From NCBI RefSeq assembly GCF_009176975.1, contig NZ_WEZG01000009.1, positions 1 to 64,000 on the forward strand: a stretch of 64,000 nt of DNA, in the 5' to 3' direction. The translations under genes were made by a program, and so were the position numbers. The notes below the pieces were generated by a model that saw only the letters and a list, made by a program, of their open reading frames with translations, did no database searches and had not been told where the DNA came from. Below, in pieces: positions 52,810-62,041 of the stretch; positions within the stretch are counted from its first letter, which is position 1; each line of letters begins with the position of its first letter. The DNA comes from Aureimonas psammosilenae. GTDB lineage: Bacteria; Pseudomonadota; Alphaproteobacteria; Rhizobiales; Rhizobiaceae.

Positions 52810-53803
52810 AGCTGCAACGGCCAAAGATGCGGGGGCCAAACCGGCTGGCCCGCTTTCGCTGCTGATCCGCAATCCGCTGGCCGGCGTCTTCGTCGCGCTA
52901 TTCGCGATCTTCGTGATCTCCGCGCTGGTCTCGCCCTACTTCCTATCGGGCTACAACATGTCGGTGATCGCGCGCGGGCTCGCCTTCGTCGGGCTCATCA
53001 CGATCGCGCAGTCCTCCTTGATGATCTTGGGCGAGCTCGACCTATCGCTAGGCGTAATCGGGGGACTGTGTGGAGTCGTATCCGGTATGCTGATGGTGAA
53101 GGCAGGGCTGCCGCCTGTGGCCGCCCTGCCGATGGCGCTTCTTCTCGGCATGGCGCTAGGCTTCCTCAACGGCCTTCTCGTGACCCGCCTTGGACTTCAC
53201 TCCCTTGTGCTGACGATCGGCACGGCCGGCATCTACGGCGGCGCAATCCTGGTGCTCACAAAGGGTGTCGCCATTACCGGCATTCCGGCCAACATTCAGT
53301 TCCTCGGACGCGGTGACTGGCTGACGCTCCCCGTTCCCTTCGTGATTATGCTGGTGGTGCTTCTGCTTGCGCTGTTCCTTACGGTGAAGACGCCGATGGG
53401 GCGCTACATGTATGCGATCGGCAATAATCCTGCTGCGGCACGCATGCTTGGCATCCGCGTCGGTCGGATCCGCCTCCTGGTGTTTACGCTGGCCGGACTT
53501 CTTTCGGCGCTGGCGGGCCTCCTGATGGTAGCGCGTCTCGGCACCGCACAGCCTTCCATAGGCCAGACCTGGGTTCTGGCGCCGATCGCTGCGGCGGTAA
53601 TCGGCGGGGTGGCAACGACGGGCGGCGTCGGCTCGCCGCTCGGTGCGATCTTCGGTGCCTGCATCATCGCCATCATCGAGAACATCATCGTCCTCTTCGG
53701 TGTCTCTCCGTACTGGCAGGGCGTCGTGTCCGGCGCGATCGTCGTTCTCGCGATCTCTTTCGACGCCCTTTCCCGCCGCTATTTCCGCCGCGACGCGGCC
53801 TGA
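52799..53803 (+). CDS. CUT2 sugar ABC permease, system 3
   Basis: A 334-residue permease with about ten hydrophobic segments: GELDLSLGVIGGLCGVVSG (near residue 80), TRLGLHSLVLTIGTAGIYGGAILVLT, and loop AIGNNPAAARMLGIRVGRIRLL. System 3 has a single permease gene, so it should act as a homodimer, in contrast to the heterodimers of systems 1 and 2. The ATG at 52799 lies within the ATPase end. Confidence 0.9.
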   Translation: MSTEAATAKDAGAKPAGPLSLLIRNPLAGVFVALFAIFVISALVSPYFLSGYNMSVIARGLAFVGLITIAQSSLMILGELDLSLGVIGGLCGVVSGMLMVKAGLPPVAALPMALLLGMALGFLNGLLVTRLGLHSLVLTIGTAGIYGGAILVLTKGVAITGIPANIQFLGRGDWLTLPVPFVIMLVVLLLALFLTVKTPMGRYMYAIGNNPAAARMLGIRVGRIRLLVFTLAGLLSALAGLLMVARLGTAQPSIGQTWVLAPIAAAVIGGVATTGGVGSPLGAIFGACIIAIIENIIVLFGVSPYWQGVVSGAIVVLAISFDALSRRYFRRDAA

Positions 53804-53823
53804 CCCTCTCGAAGGACCGTTTC

Positions 53824-55602
53824 GTGACGAAGACCAAGAAACTCATCAACGCTGCCGAAACGATCATCGACGAGATGATTGGGGGAATGGCCGCAGCCCA
53901 CAGCGATCTCCTGCGCATCGAAGGGGGGACGCGCCGCGCCGTTGTCGCGGTGGACGGCCCACGCGACGGTAAGGTCGGCATCGTGGTTGGCGGCGGGTCG
54001 GGTCATGAGCCCGCCTTCGCCGGCTATGTGGGGCGCGGCCTCGCAGATGCGGCGGCGGTCGGTAACATCTTCGCCTCACCGTCGCCCGAGCATATTCTCG
54101 ACGCCGCCCGGGCGGCCGACGGCGGGGCTGGTGTGGTGCTTCTCTACGGCAACTACACGGGTGACGTCCTGAACTTCACTATGGCTGCGGAGGAACTGGA
54201 GGCCTCGGGCGTACCGGTGCGTCAGGTGGCGGTGGCCGACGACGTCGCTTCTGCTCCGTTCGACAAACGCGCCGAGCGGCGCGGCATCGCGGGCGACTTC
54301 TTCGTCTTCAAGATCGCGGGCGCGGCCGCCGACCGAGGCGAGCCGATGGCGCGGGTCGAGGCGTTGGCACGCAAGGCCAACGACGCCACTCTCTCGATGG
54401 GGGTCGCGCTCGGCGCCTGCTCGCTGCCGCAGACCGGCAAGCTGAACTTCGAGATCGGCGACGACGAGATGGAAATCGGCATGGGTCTGCACGGCGAGCC
54501 GGGAGTGCGTCGCCAGACGCTTGCCTCAGCCGACGACGTGACCGACGAACTGATGGATACGATCCTCGCCGAAATGAGTCCGGGCGAGGGCTCGCACGTG
54601 GCGGTTCTTGTCAACGGGCTCGGCTCGACCTCCTATGTCGAACTCTACATCATCTTCAATCGCGTCAAACAGATCTTGGATGCGCGTGGCGTCTCGATCC
54701 ATCGGTCCTGGGTGGGCGAATATGCAACCTCGCTCGAAATGGCGGGGGCCTCGATCACCCTCCTGCTGCTCGACGACGAACTGACCACCCTTCTCGACCA
54801 CCCCTGCCGGACGGTTGCCCTGACGGTCGGCTCGGCGCCGACCGGTTCGACCGCGTCCGTGCGCAGCGCGCAGTCCGCCCGAAAGCATACCCCTGTCGCA
54901 TCTGCTGCAAACGGCGCCGGTCCTCGCAGCCTTCGGCGCGAAGGTAAGGTGACGCCGGCGATCTTTCGCGAAATGATGCGTCGAGTGGGCGACGACATCA
55001 TTGCGCAAAAAGACTGGCTGTCCGAACTCGACGGCGTGATCGGCGATGGCGACCATGGCATCACCATGGAGATCGGCTGGAAGGCGGTGCATGCTGCGCT
55101 CGCGGGCGATGGCGAGGACGACACGATCGAGGCGATCTGCAAGCGCATGGCCAAGGCGTTCCTTGATGCCGTCGGCGCCTCCTCGGGTCCTCTCTACGCC
55201 ACCGCCTTCCTGCGGGCGGGCGCGGCGGTGGGCGACCGGCTGAACCTCGATGGAACGGGCATCGCGACCTGGCTCGCCGCCGCTCTTCAAGGCATTCAGG
55301 ATCGTGGCCGCGCCGAGCCCGGCGATAAGACGATGATCGACGCATGGGTGCCAGCTGTGGCCGCGGCGCGCGAAAGCGCCGTTTCTGGCGGCTCGGAGCT
55401 GGCCGTACTGCGGGCAGCACGCGACGGGGCCGAAGCCGGCATGAAGGCCACTGCCAATCTCGAATCGCGACGAGGGCGCTCCGCCAAGCTCGGTGTTCGC
55501 TCGAAAGGCCATATAGATCCGGGCGCAGCCTCGACTTTCGTGATCCTGCGCGCCATGGCAGCCGCCATGCAGGAGACGGAAGAGGGTGTTCAAGCCGCTT
55601 GA
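53824..55602 (+). CDS. ATP-dependent dihydroxyacetone/erythrulose-type kinase (DhaK-DhaL fusion)
   Basis: A 592-residue single-chain kinase. The N-terminal DhaK domain (about 1-335) has VGGGSGHEPAFAGYVG near residue 57 and the substrate-linking His in MGLHGEPG near 222. The C-terminal DhaL domain (about 378-590) has the Mg-ATP motif GVIGDGDHG near 406 and the ASSGPLY loop. Such fusions phosphorylate dihydroxyacetone, or tetroses such as erythrulose in erythritol and threitol pathways. The gene starts with GTG 20 bases after the importer permease and the SDR is nearby, so a C4 ketose is the more likely substrate (inference). Confidence 0.92.
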   Translation: MTKTKKLINAAETIIDEMIGGMAAAHSDLLRIEGGTRRAVVAVDGPRDGKVGIVVGGGSGHEPAFAGYVGRGLADAAAVGNIFASPSPEHILDAARAADGGAGVVLLYGNYTGDVLNFTMAAEELEASGVPVRQVAVADDVASAPFDKRAERRGIAGDFFVFKIAGAAADRGEPMARVEALARKANDATLSMGVALGACSLPQTGKLNFEIGDDEMEIGMGLHGEPGVRRQTLASADDVTDELMDTILAEMSPGEGSHVAVLVNGLGSTSYVELYIIFNRVKQILDARGVSIHRSWVGEYATSLEMAGASITLLLLDDELTTLLDHPCRTVALTVGSAPTGSTASVRSAQSARKHTPVASAANGAGPRSLRREGKVTPAIFREMMRRVGDDIIAQKDWLSELDGVIGDGDHGITMEIGWKAVHAALAGDGEDDTIEAICKRMAKAFLDAVGASSGPLYATAFLRAGAAVGDRLNLDGTGIATWLAAALQGIQDRGRAEPGDKTMIDAWVPAVAAARESAVSGGSELAVLRAARDGAEAGMKATANLESRRGRSAKLGVRSKGHIDPGAASTFVILRAMAAAMQETEEGVQAA

Positions 55603-55642
55603 TCACTGGTGACTATGACGACCGCAAACGTTTGTAAAACGC

Positions 55643-56599
55643 TCAGCGCGGGCCCGCTAGAAGGGCCCGTGCTACGCTCTCGTTGGTGACTAGGCGATTG
55701 ATGTAACCGCCTCGCAGGATGGCGCGGATGATCTGGATCTTGTCTGTTCCACCCGACACCAACACCGAATACGGCTTAAGCTTAAGCTTTTCCGGGCTCA
55801 ACGCGATCACCGCCTCGTTGAGGAAGTGGTCGATCGGACGGCCCTCCATGTCGAGGAAGCATCCCATCAGCTCTCCGACGGCCCCGAGCCGCAGGATGTC
55901 GTCGAGATGGTCCTTCACGACACGGATGTGGGTCAGCGTCGTGTCTTCAGCGAGAGATCCGCAGGAAGTCATGGCGAAGTCAGCGATCTCGGTGCGGGCC
56001 AGTACGTCCGTCAGTTCGTCGTTCAGAAGCAGTGCCTCGCGGCTTTCTGCCGTGGCGCAGTAGATCGGGGCTGTGAGATAGTGGCATTCGACGCTGAGAC
56101 GGCGTGCGAAACTCGTGGCGACCTCGAACGTGTTGGTTCCGGAGGATCGCGTGACGCCTCCGGTAAGGCCAACCACCCAAGATCTAGGGTGGGGCCTAGT
56201 TGGAATCGTCCGGGCCGCGAAGCTCAAAGTGCGCCCGCTCGCGATCCCGATTCCAAAATCCTGCCCCTCGATCAGCGCCGCGGTCATAACGCCGGCCGCC
56301 TCGCCGATAACGCGCTTCTGCTCGATGTAGTCGTCGAGGTCCGGCACCACCACGACGTCGATGAGGCCGTAGCGCTCCCCTACGCTGGCGGCGAGTGCGA
56401 TACAATCGATCATCGGCAGCCGGACATCGACCTGCACCTGACCCTCGGCCTGGACTTGGCCGATGATCTTGTTAACCCGCAGCCGCGTGAGATGGAGGCG
56501 CGAGGCTATCTCCTGCTGGGTGAGTCCACCGATAAAATAGAGCCAAGCCACGCGGGCTCGCTCAAGGTCTTCAGTCAGTGCTTCGTATCCTGCGCGCAT
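55643..56599 (-). CDS. SorC/EryD-family sugar-binding transcriptional regulator
   Basis: A 318-residue regulator: N-terminal helix-turn-helix (about residues 20-46, GLTQQEIASRLHLTRLRVNKII) and a C-terminal NagB-like effector domain (GIGIASGRTLSFAARTIP, GGVTRSSGTNTFEV, VLVSGGTDKIQIIRA). SorC proteins bind a phosphorylated sugar and control the adjacent catabolic operon; EryD is the erythritol example. Convergent with the kinase gene, 40 bases apart. The start is uncertain: ATG 56599 gives the usual length; in-frame ATGs at 56629 and 56653 also exist. Likely operators are at 50149-50168 and near 55632. Confidence 0.9.
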   Translation of the reverse strand: MRAGYEALTEDLERARVAWLYFIGGLTQQEIASRLHLTRLRVNKIIGQVQAEGQVQVDVRLPMIDCIALAASVGERYGLIDVVVVPDLDDYIEQKRVIGEAAGVMTAALIEGQDFGIGIASGRTLSFAARTIPTRPHPRSWVVGLTGGVTRSSGTNTFEVATSFARRLSVECHYLTAPIYCATAESREALLLNDELTDVLARTEIADFAMTSCGSLAEDTTLTHIRVVKDHLDDILRLGAVGELMGCFLDMEGRPIDHFLNEAVIALSPEKLKLKPYSVLVSGGTDKIQIIRAILRGGYINRLVTNESVARALLAGPR

Positions 56600-56960
56600 G
56601 GTACGTTGGATAACACAAGCCTCTTTCATCGGTTCTTGGCAAAGCGCTGACACTCAGTTGAAAAGCTTATAAATCAACATCGACACATGTAGAAGTTGAC
56701 ATGATCAGCGTTTCATGGGGTTCCGTGGGTGAACGCTGCGGGAATCAACGTGCCCAGGTTCACGTACCTCGTCCAAAGGATGCATAGTTCTGCAATGCGC
56801 TCTTCTCGGCCGTTCTAGAACTGATGAGCTCACCGCAGAACCTGCCGTCGTTGACCTTACTTGTCTGACGCTGATGGTTGTCAGATGAAACCAAAACGGT
56901 TGATGCCCAGCTTATGCGGAGGTCACTCATCATGGGAGGTACACATGTTGAGTCGCCGAG
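56600..56960. other. upstream region of the SorC gene
   Basis: About 360 bases without a gene. It contains AT-rich sequence with spaced inverted TCAAC (56674) and GTTGA (56695) elements suitable for a SorC promoter, then sequence that leads into an IS3 transposase relic. No intact reading frame is credible. Confidence 0.45.
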
Positions 56961-57128
56961 GCCGAGATCGTCATCGAAAGCTGGCGTCAGCACAACAACA
57001 CACGCCGACCGCACTCCTCGTTCGGCTACAAGCCGCCGGCGCCAGCCATCATGCTGTGGCCGGCTGCGCCACCCCAACTCGCTCCGCCGGCCACATCAAC
57101 CGTGGCTGCCAAGCCTGAAATGCATTAG
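56961..57128 (+). pseudogene. IS3-family transposase C-terminal fragment
   Basis: A 55-codon frame ending in TAG reads AEIVIESWRQHNNTRRPHSSFGYKPPAPAI, the classic end of IS3-type OrfB (compare W-R-x-x-Y-N-x-x-R-P-H-S-x-L-G-Y-x-P-P-A). The rest of the transposase is missing. It lies between the SorC regulator and the SDR gene, so an insertion and later decay probably split this cluster. Confidence 0.85.
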
Positions 57129-57266
57129 ATTTGAACCGGGTCACCTAATGGAAGCAGGCCACGGGGCGGCGCATGTTAGGCATGGGCAAAGCGTTCAGCG
57201 TTGGCTTAGCCGCCGACGCTTACCTATTCGACCGGAACGATCAGTCTGTCTAAGGAGGATGCGGGG

Positions 57267-57992
57267 ATGGACTGGAGCGGCAGGAGCGTCTTCATCACGG
57301 GAGCAGGCAAGGGCATCGGACGGGCGACCGCGGAATACCTTGCGGGTCTGGGCGCGAGCGTTGTTGCGCTCAGCCGCTCGGCGGCCGACCTCGACGATCT
57401 TGCGACCCGGCACGCCTGCCGGACGCTGTGCGTCGACCTCGGGGACGCTGAGGCGGCACGCGCGGCCGTCCAGCAGGCTCTGCCGGTAGACTTCCTAGTC
57501 AACTGCGCCGGCATCACCGAGCTGCAACCGGCGCTAGAGACGAGTGTCGAGGCCTTCGATGCGGTGATGGCCGTGAACGTTCGAGCGCCGCTGATCCTGG
57601 CGCAAGAATACGCTCGTGACCGCATCGCGCGTGGCGGAGGCGGTGCGATCGTCAACGTATCCTCGATCGCCAGCTTCATCGGTTTCGCCGACCACGCCGC
57701 CTATTGTGCTTCGAAGGGCGCGCTGGACGGGCTGACACGCGTCATGGCGAACGAGTGGGGCCGCCACGGCATCCGCACTAACGGCGTTCACCCCGTGATC
57801 ACGCTGACGCCGATGGCGGTGAAGGCGTGGAGCGATCCCGAGAAGTCCGAGCCAATGCTGCGGCGCGTGCCAATGGGCCGTTTCGTCGAGCCGATCGAAG
57901 TGGCGGGTGCCATCGCTTTCCTGCTGTCCGACGAAGCCGCGATGATCAACGGTATCGACATGCCGGTGGATGGCGGCTTCCTCGTCAACTGA
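57267..57992 (+). CDS. SDR oxidoreductase, L-xylulose reductase (DCXR)-like
   Basis: A 241-residue short-chain dehydrogenase: cofactor motif TGAGKGIG (residues 11-18), NCAG near 80, catalytic Ser and Y-x-x-x-K in ASFIGFADHAAYCASKGALDGL. The C-terminal part (HPVITLTPM, KAWSDPEK, RVPMGRF, GGFLVN) resembles dicarbonyl/L-xylulose reductases, which also act on erythrulose and related ketoses. Together with the DhaK-type kinase it could oxidise a tetritol to its ketose. TAAGGAGG lies 10-12 nt before the ATG. Confidence 0.88.
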   Translation: MDWSGRSVFITGAGKGIGRATAEYLAGLGASVVALSRSAADLDDLATRHACRTLCVDLGDAEAARAAVQQALPVDFLVNCAGITELQPALETSVEAFDAVMAVNVRAPLILAQEYARDRIARGGGGAIVNVSSIASFIGFADHAAYCASKGALDGLTRVMANEWGRHGIRTNGVHPVITLTPMAVKAWSDPEKSEPMLRRVPMGRFVEPIEVAGAIAFLLSDEAAMINGIDMPVDGGFLVN

Positions 57993-58016
57993 CGCCCTCC
58001 CGCTCAAAAGGAATTA

Positions 58017-58510
58017 ACTCTCCAGGCACTTGTTTCGGGTGTTCCATCCCAGCATCTGGTGGATCGGATTGACGATGAACCGGTCTGGCTTCGAGGTCCA
58101 AATCTTGGCGATGTAATCGTAGGGCGTCAGGACACCGCGAGTTTGGAGCCGGCGGCTTGTGTTGTAGGCCGCCATGAAATCAGTGAGGTGCGTTCGTAGC
58201 CGATCATACCTTTCGTGGTAGAAGCGTTTGACGGTAGCTGTCTCGATGTTGCAGTTCATCCGCTCGACATAATCATCGGTCCAAGGATGGTTCGGCATTG
58301 GTAATGCGGTGCGCGATGCCATTTGCCTCGCAGATTATCTCGCGCCGCAGCTGCGGCGACCAGGCAGTGCCGCGGTTGCGCGGTAGGTCGGGGAACTGGA
58401 GGCTACTGTCGGTCAGGATCGTATGCACCCGGTAGGTTACGGCTTTCAGCAGATGCTCCAAGAACACCCGTGCCGCTTGTCGGTCTGTGACCTGCTTCCG
58501 AAAGTTCAGA
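58017..58510 (-). pseudogene. IS481-like transposase fragment with frameshift
   Basis: Two minus-strand frames joined near 58290 give the C-terminal half of an integrase-fold transposase. The first has HTILTDSSLQFPDLP with a D-x-G-like region, the second HPWTDDYVERMNCNIETATVKRFYHE and the end FIVNPIHQMLGWNT, typical of transposases common in Rhizobiales. The frame change and lost 5' half mean it is inactive. No terminal inverted repeats could be identified. Confidence 0.8.
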
Positions 58511-58566
58511 CAGTTTTAGTTGAAATTTTCCACTTGCGACTCCGAGATCGGGATTAGGAGGATTTT

Positions 58567-58660
58567 ATGCAGAAATCCAAATTTACCGAAGCATAGATCG
58601 CGTTTGTTCTGAAGTAGACTGACGAAGGACCGGCAGTCGCAGAGGTCTGCCAAGCAGCAG
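58567..58660 (+). pseudogene. IS3-family orfA remnant with in-frame stops
   Basis: Starting at ATG 58567 the frame reads MQKSKFTEA-stop-IAFVLK-stop-TDEGPAVAEVCQAA, clearly the helix-turn-helix start of IS3 OrfA (K-S-K-F-T-E-x-Q-I-A-F-x-L-K-Q). Both stops are TAG at positions where the family has Gln. Homology fades by about 58660. Confidence 0.85.
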
Positions 58661-58906
58661 TATCTGAAGGGATCTAAGCCGAAACAGCCGTAGGCGTCGT
58701 CCTGCCGACTACTTTTCTGGTTTGCAGTCCGGTGCCAGTCGTGCGTCCGAACTTCTTCCAATGAGGTGAGCTAAAAAAACTACATCACCGCATCGCTATA
58801 CCATCAGAGCTTCTTAGAAAGAAGCATTCCGCAGTACGACGACGATATAGCGTTGCCCGCCGGAACATCGGCAGGGCGAACGCATAGTTTATCTCGGAGA
58901 AATCTG

Positions 58907-59485
58907 ATGCCCGATCAATTTGGAATTACTGAATCGGCTGACGACGATACGGACTTCGCCACTCCCGAACATTTTACGATCGCCATTGTCACCGAGCCAC
59001 CCGGTGCATTCGCGATCACTACCTGGAATGGTCTCCCCCTTTGCAGTCAAACGATCCCTTCGCTGAAGAAGCTTCGGCTTCTCGGGGAGGGTGGACTGTT
59101 GACCGGACATTTGCAGTCGATCCCGAATATCAGCGCCGTCACCAAGGTCTGCATCAATCTGCCGAACAACTACGATCCGGTCGCAGGCACGCCGAAGCTC
59201 AATACTCGTTCCGGCCTCGGAAGCTTTATTCATCTGCTGGAATGGCTGCAGGTTCCTATTGTTGTCGCTCACAATTCGATCTGGCGCCATCACGTTGATG
59301 AAGCCTACGGCGTTAGGTCATCTGTCGAACATCTTCAGCATATCATTCCTCCCTTTGTCGAAGAGGATCATCCGAACGAGCAGCGAGCTGAGGCGGTTTT
59401 GCTCGCGCTTACCGCGTGCAACAATCCCAACTGGGAAGGGCTGCAACCTAACGAACTGTCGCCCATCAAGAGGTTCCTGCTTTAG
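58907..59485 (+). CDS. RuvC-fold-like protein of unknown function
   Basis: A 192-residue protein with GGAGA 8 nt before its ATG. I do not recognise it by strong similarity, but the order of segments recalls RuvC-type resolvases: a first strand pair FTIAIVTEPPGAFAITT (residues 23-39), VCINLP (81-86) where RuvC has an essential Glu, LLEWLQVPIVVAHNSIWRHHV (110-130), and HPNEQRAEAVLLAL (155-168) like the last acidic helix. The first Asp and the second-strand Glu are not at the expected positions, so nuclease activity is doubtful. The fold call is inference. It stands alone among transposase relics. Confidence 0.45.
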   Translation: MPDQFGITESADDDTDFATPEHFTIAIVTEPPGAFAITTWNGLPLCSQTIPSLKKLRLLGEGGLLTGHLQSIPNISAVTKVCINLPNNYDPVAGTPKLNTRSGLGSFIHLLEWLQVPIVVAHNSIWRHHVDEAYGVRSSVEHLQHIIPPFVEEDHPNEQRAEAVLLALTACNNPNWEGLQPNELSPIKRFLL

Positions 59486-60285
59486 GAGCTGGATAAAGCA
59501 TACAGAATATTGGTCGCCGGGCACAATTGTGTTCGGCGTCCTTATATCGACCACAGTCGATATTGACCCTGCTGTGATGCTTTGGTCTTCAACGACTAGA
59601 TTTGTTCGGTTGGAGATCCTCAGTCGTATCCTTGCTTCGACGCCCAGACAAACCTTCGGCTCTGTTCGGCAGAGGAGAGGTTGCTTCATTACTGTTCATG
59701 TTTGCCAGCGATGACGGTCAGGATACATCGATCCGGATGACCGTATCAACACGACTGTATGCGCTTCATATCAGCCTCTCAACGCACCTGACGAAGGCAG
59801 CGATGGTGCTGCGTAGAATGCTATACTCGTCCAGAGTAGGTCCCATGATTGCTCGGTTCAGTGACGCCTGCGGTCCTGTATCGACGGAAGGGGAGTAAGC
59901 AATCGTTCCTCCTTCGTCTTATTCCCGAAGTCGAGCCTCACGCCGCAAGCAGGCACGCTCTTCAGCATTCGAGATCGAAGCGATGTGATCGTCGGAATCG
60001 GGATCATTCGTTTCCAGCTGATCAGACGTCGTAGCATTTCCTTTTTGTGATGTTGGGATGGGGTTCACGTCCAACATCAGCCGCTCCTTGCTGGTATCGT
60101 TTCGGTATCAGGGCGTTATGCGCCTTTGCTCTGGTACCTTCGGAAGAAGCGCAGTTTTCAAGCATTCCCAACGAACTTGAGGTGAGAACTAAGGCGCGGT
60201 TCTTGCCGCCTGTTTCCGAAGGCAGAGCAGGGGCTGGCGCCATTCAGCTAGCCCCTGTCCTGCAATCTATCGAAAGTGTCGCTCG
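59486..60285. other. gene-poor region
   Basis: About 800 bases of lower GC with only short frames in several directions, none with family-like composition or a good ribosome site. I see no named repeat, RNA or transposase motif. Confidence 0.5.
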
Positions 60286-60786
60286 CTACGCCTTTTCGCT
60301 CGAGCCCTCGACGCTCCCAAGCGGCATGGCCATTTCCACCGACTCGCTATCCAACGTCGTCGGAAGCTGCTTCGTGAAAGGCACGATGACAGGGATTCCG
60401 CCAACAGGAACCTCCATCCAGTTCTTGAGGCGCTTCCCAGCAGCCTTCTTGGGACGAAGCGCCGGCTTCGGAACCGGATGCAACAGAAGCTGCAGAGCCG
60501 CTCCCTCAGAACCCGCTTCCGGCACGTTAACCGATCGGATCACTTCGCGGACGAAATAGTTGTCGCGATCAAAATCGCACCACGTCAAGGCTCGGGCGCG
60601 CTCAACCGGAGACGTGAGCGCAGCAATCTCCTTCAAAGTCAAATTGAAGAGAAACGACGACGGAACGTCCTTCTTGAGCGGAACACTAGCCGAAGCATTA
60701 GTGGTCACGTTCTCAGCATCCTTAGCCGAACTCAAGAGCGACGTGTCAGGAGATGGGGATGCAGTAGATTTGGCAATGCGCGTCAT
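60286..60786 (-). CDS. orphan 166-residue protein
   Basis: Unknown. A Ser/Thr-rich N-terminal 35 residues precede a more ordered part, SSFLFNLTLKEIAALTSPVERARALTWCDFDRDNYFVREVIRSV (about 43-86), then a Pro/Lys-rich linker (PKPALRPKKAAGKRLKNW) and an acidic tail. GGAGA precedes the ATG, a TATATA -10-like element lies at 60860-60865, and the upstream 60.89-60.94 kb is strongly AT-rich, all of which favour a real gene. No membrane segment or signal peptide. Confidence 0.55.
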   Translation of the reverse strand: MTRIAKSTASPSPDTSLLSSAKDAENVTTNASASVPLKKDVPSSFLFNLTLKEIAALTSPVERARALTWCDFDRDNYFVREVIRSVNVPEAGSEGAALQLLLHPVPKPALRPKKAAGKRLKNWMEVPVGGIPVIVPFTKQLPTTLDSESVEMAMPLGSVEGSSEKA

Positions 60787-61081
60787 AAAAGAATCTCCGC
60801 GATTATGCGCAGAGTGCCGTTTCCGACCTTCGTGGGCGGGACTATTGCCTCTGCCCTCATATATAGAGAATTTCGGCTCTAAATCGCACGAATTTTGAAA
60901 ATAAATTTATTTTTTTGCGATAAACCGCCTCAACAGAAGCTGGTATGCTTGGCGTCGCGCCTTCCCTAATCCAAGCATATAGGCCATTAATATTTTAAGG
61001 CAAGGCGGGTTTTTGCCTTAGCGGCCGCTTTCCCGTTTTTCATCGCTGGACGCCGTAGCAAGGAATGTTTAGCCGACAGGG

Positions 61082-62041
61082 ATGAGCCGAACTGCTGCCC
61101 TTCCGCCTGTCCTCATTTCTTCGGCCGATCGAGCGCTGCGCGGTATCGGCTTGATGCTCGCATTCTGCGTACTTGCTCCACTTATCGATGTCGCCTCGAA
61201 ACTAGCTGTGCAAACGGTTTCCGTCGGCACGGTGACGCTAGCTCGCTTCGTCGTGCAAGCCGCGCTGATGGCTCTCGTCGTCATCGCCATGCGAATACCC
61301 ACTAGAACCAGCGTTCGGATAGTCAAAATGACTATTCTCCGAGCGCTCGCTGCCATCGGTTCGACTTTCTGCTTCATCGCTGCTGTACGTGTGATGCCGA
61401 TCGCGGACGCGCTGTCCATCGCCTTCGTGTCGCCCTTCATCCTTTTGTTGATGGCGCGCTTCATCCTTCACGAGCAGGTGGGGCCGCGCCGGCTCGCCGC
61501 TGCACTCGTCGGCTTCGTCGGCACCGTGCTGGTGATCCAGCCGTCGTTCAGTCGCTTTGGCGCTACTGCGCTCTACTCAGTCGGCAGTGCCTGCTGCTTC
61601 GCGTTCTATATGCTGGTGACGCGCCACCTCAGCCGCGCGCAGCACCCGGTTACAATGCAATTCCATACGGCGCTCGCCGCCAGTGCCTTTTGTCTGCCGC
61701 TTCTCGCCTTCGGCACCGTGGCGGACATTCAGCCGATCGCGTTCATGGTTCCGGAAGGCGTGGTCTGGCTGTCCTGCCTCGGCGTTGGGGTCGCGGCGAC
61801 GGTCAGCCATCTCGCCATGACCTACGCTCTGTCCTTTGCGCCGTCCTCAACGCTCGCACCGCTGAATTACCTCGAGATCGTCACTTCGACGCTGTTCGGG
61901 TTCCTGTTCTTCGGCGATTTTCCTGTCGGCATGACCTGGACTGGAATTGCAATAATCGTGGCGTCCGGCCTCTACGTCATTCATCGCGAGCGCGTTGCGG
62001 CCCGTTCGGATCGCGTGTTGGTTGACGATCAAGAGCATTGA
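61082..62041 (+). CDS. EamA/DMT-family transporter
   Basis: A 319-residue drug/metabolite exporter with ten predicted spans in two EamA repeats (about residues 12-145 and 160-300). ALAAIGSTFCFIAAVRVMPIADALSIAFVSPFILLL and LAPLNYLEIVTSTLFGFLFFGDFP are the conserved repeat ends. Family members export amino acids, nucleosides or other small metabolites. The sequence returns to high GC here. No linked regulator or enzyme indicates a substrate. Confidence 0.9.
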   Translation: MSRTAALPPVLISSADRALRGIGLMLAFCVLAPLIDVASKLAVQTVSVGTVTLARFVVQAALMALVVIAMRIPTRTSVRIVKMTILRALAAIGSTFCFIAAVRVMPIADALSIAFVSPFILLLMARFILHEQVGPRRLAAALVGFVGTVLVIQPSFSRFGATALYSVGSACCFAFYMLVTRHLSRAQHPVTMQFHTALAASAFCLPLLAFGTVADIQPIAFMVPEGVVWLSCLGVGVAATVSHLAMTYALSFAPSSTLAPLNYLEIVTSTLFGFLFFGDFPVGMTWTGIAIIVASGLYVIHRERVAARSDRVLVDDQEH

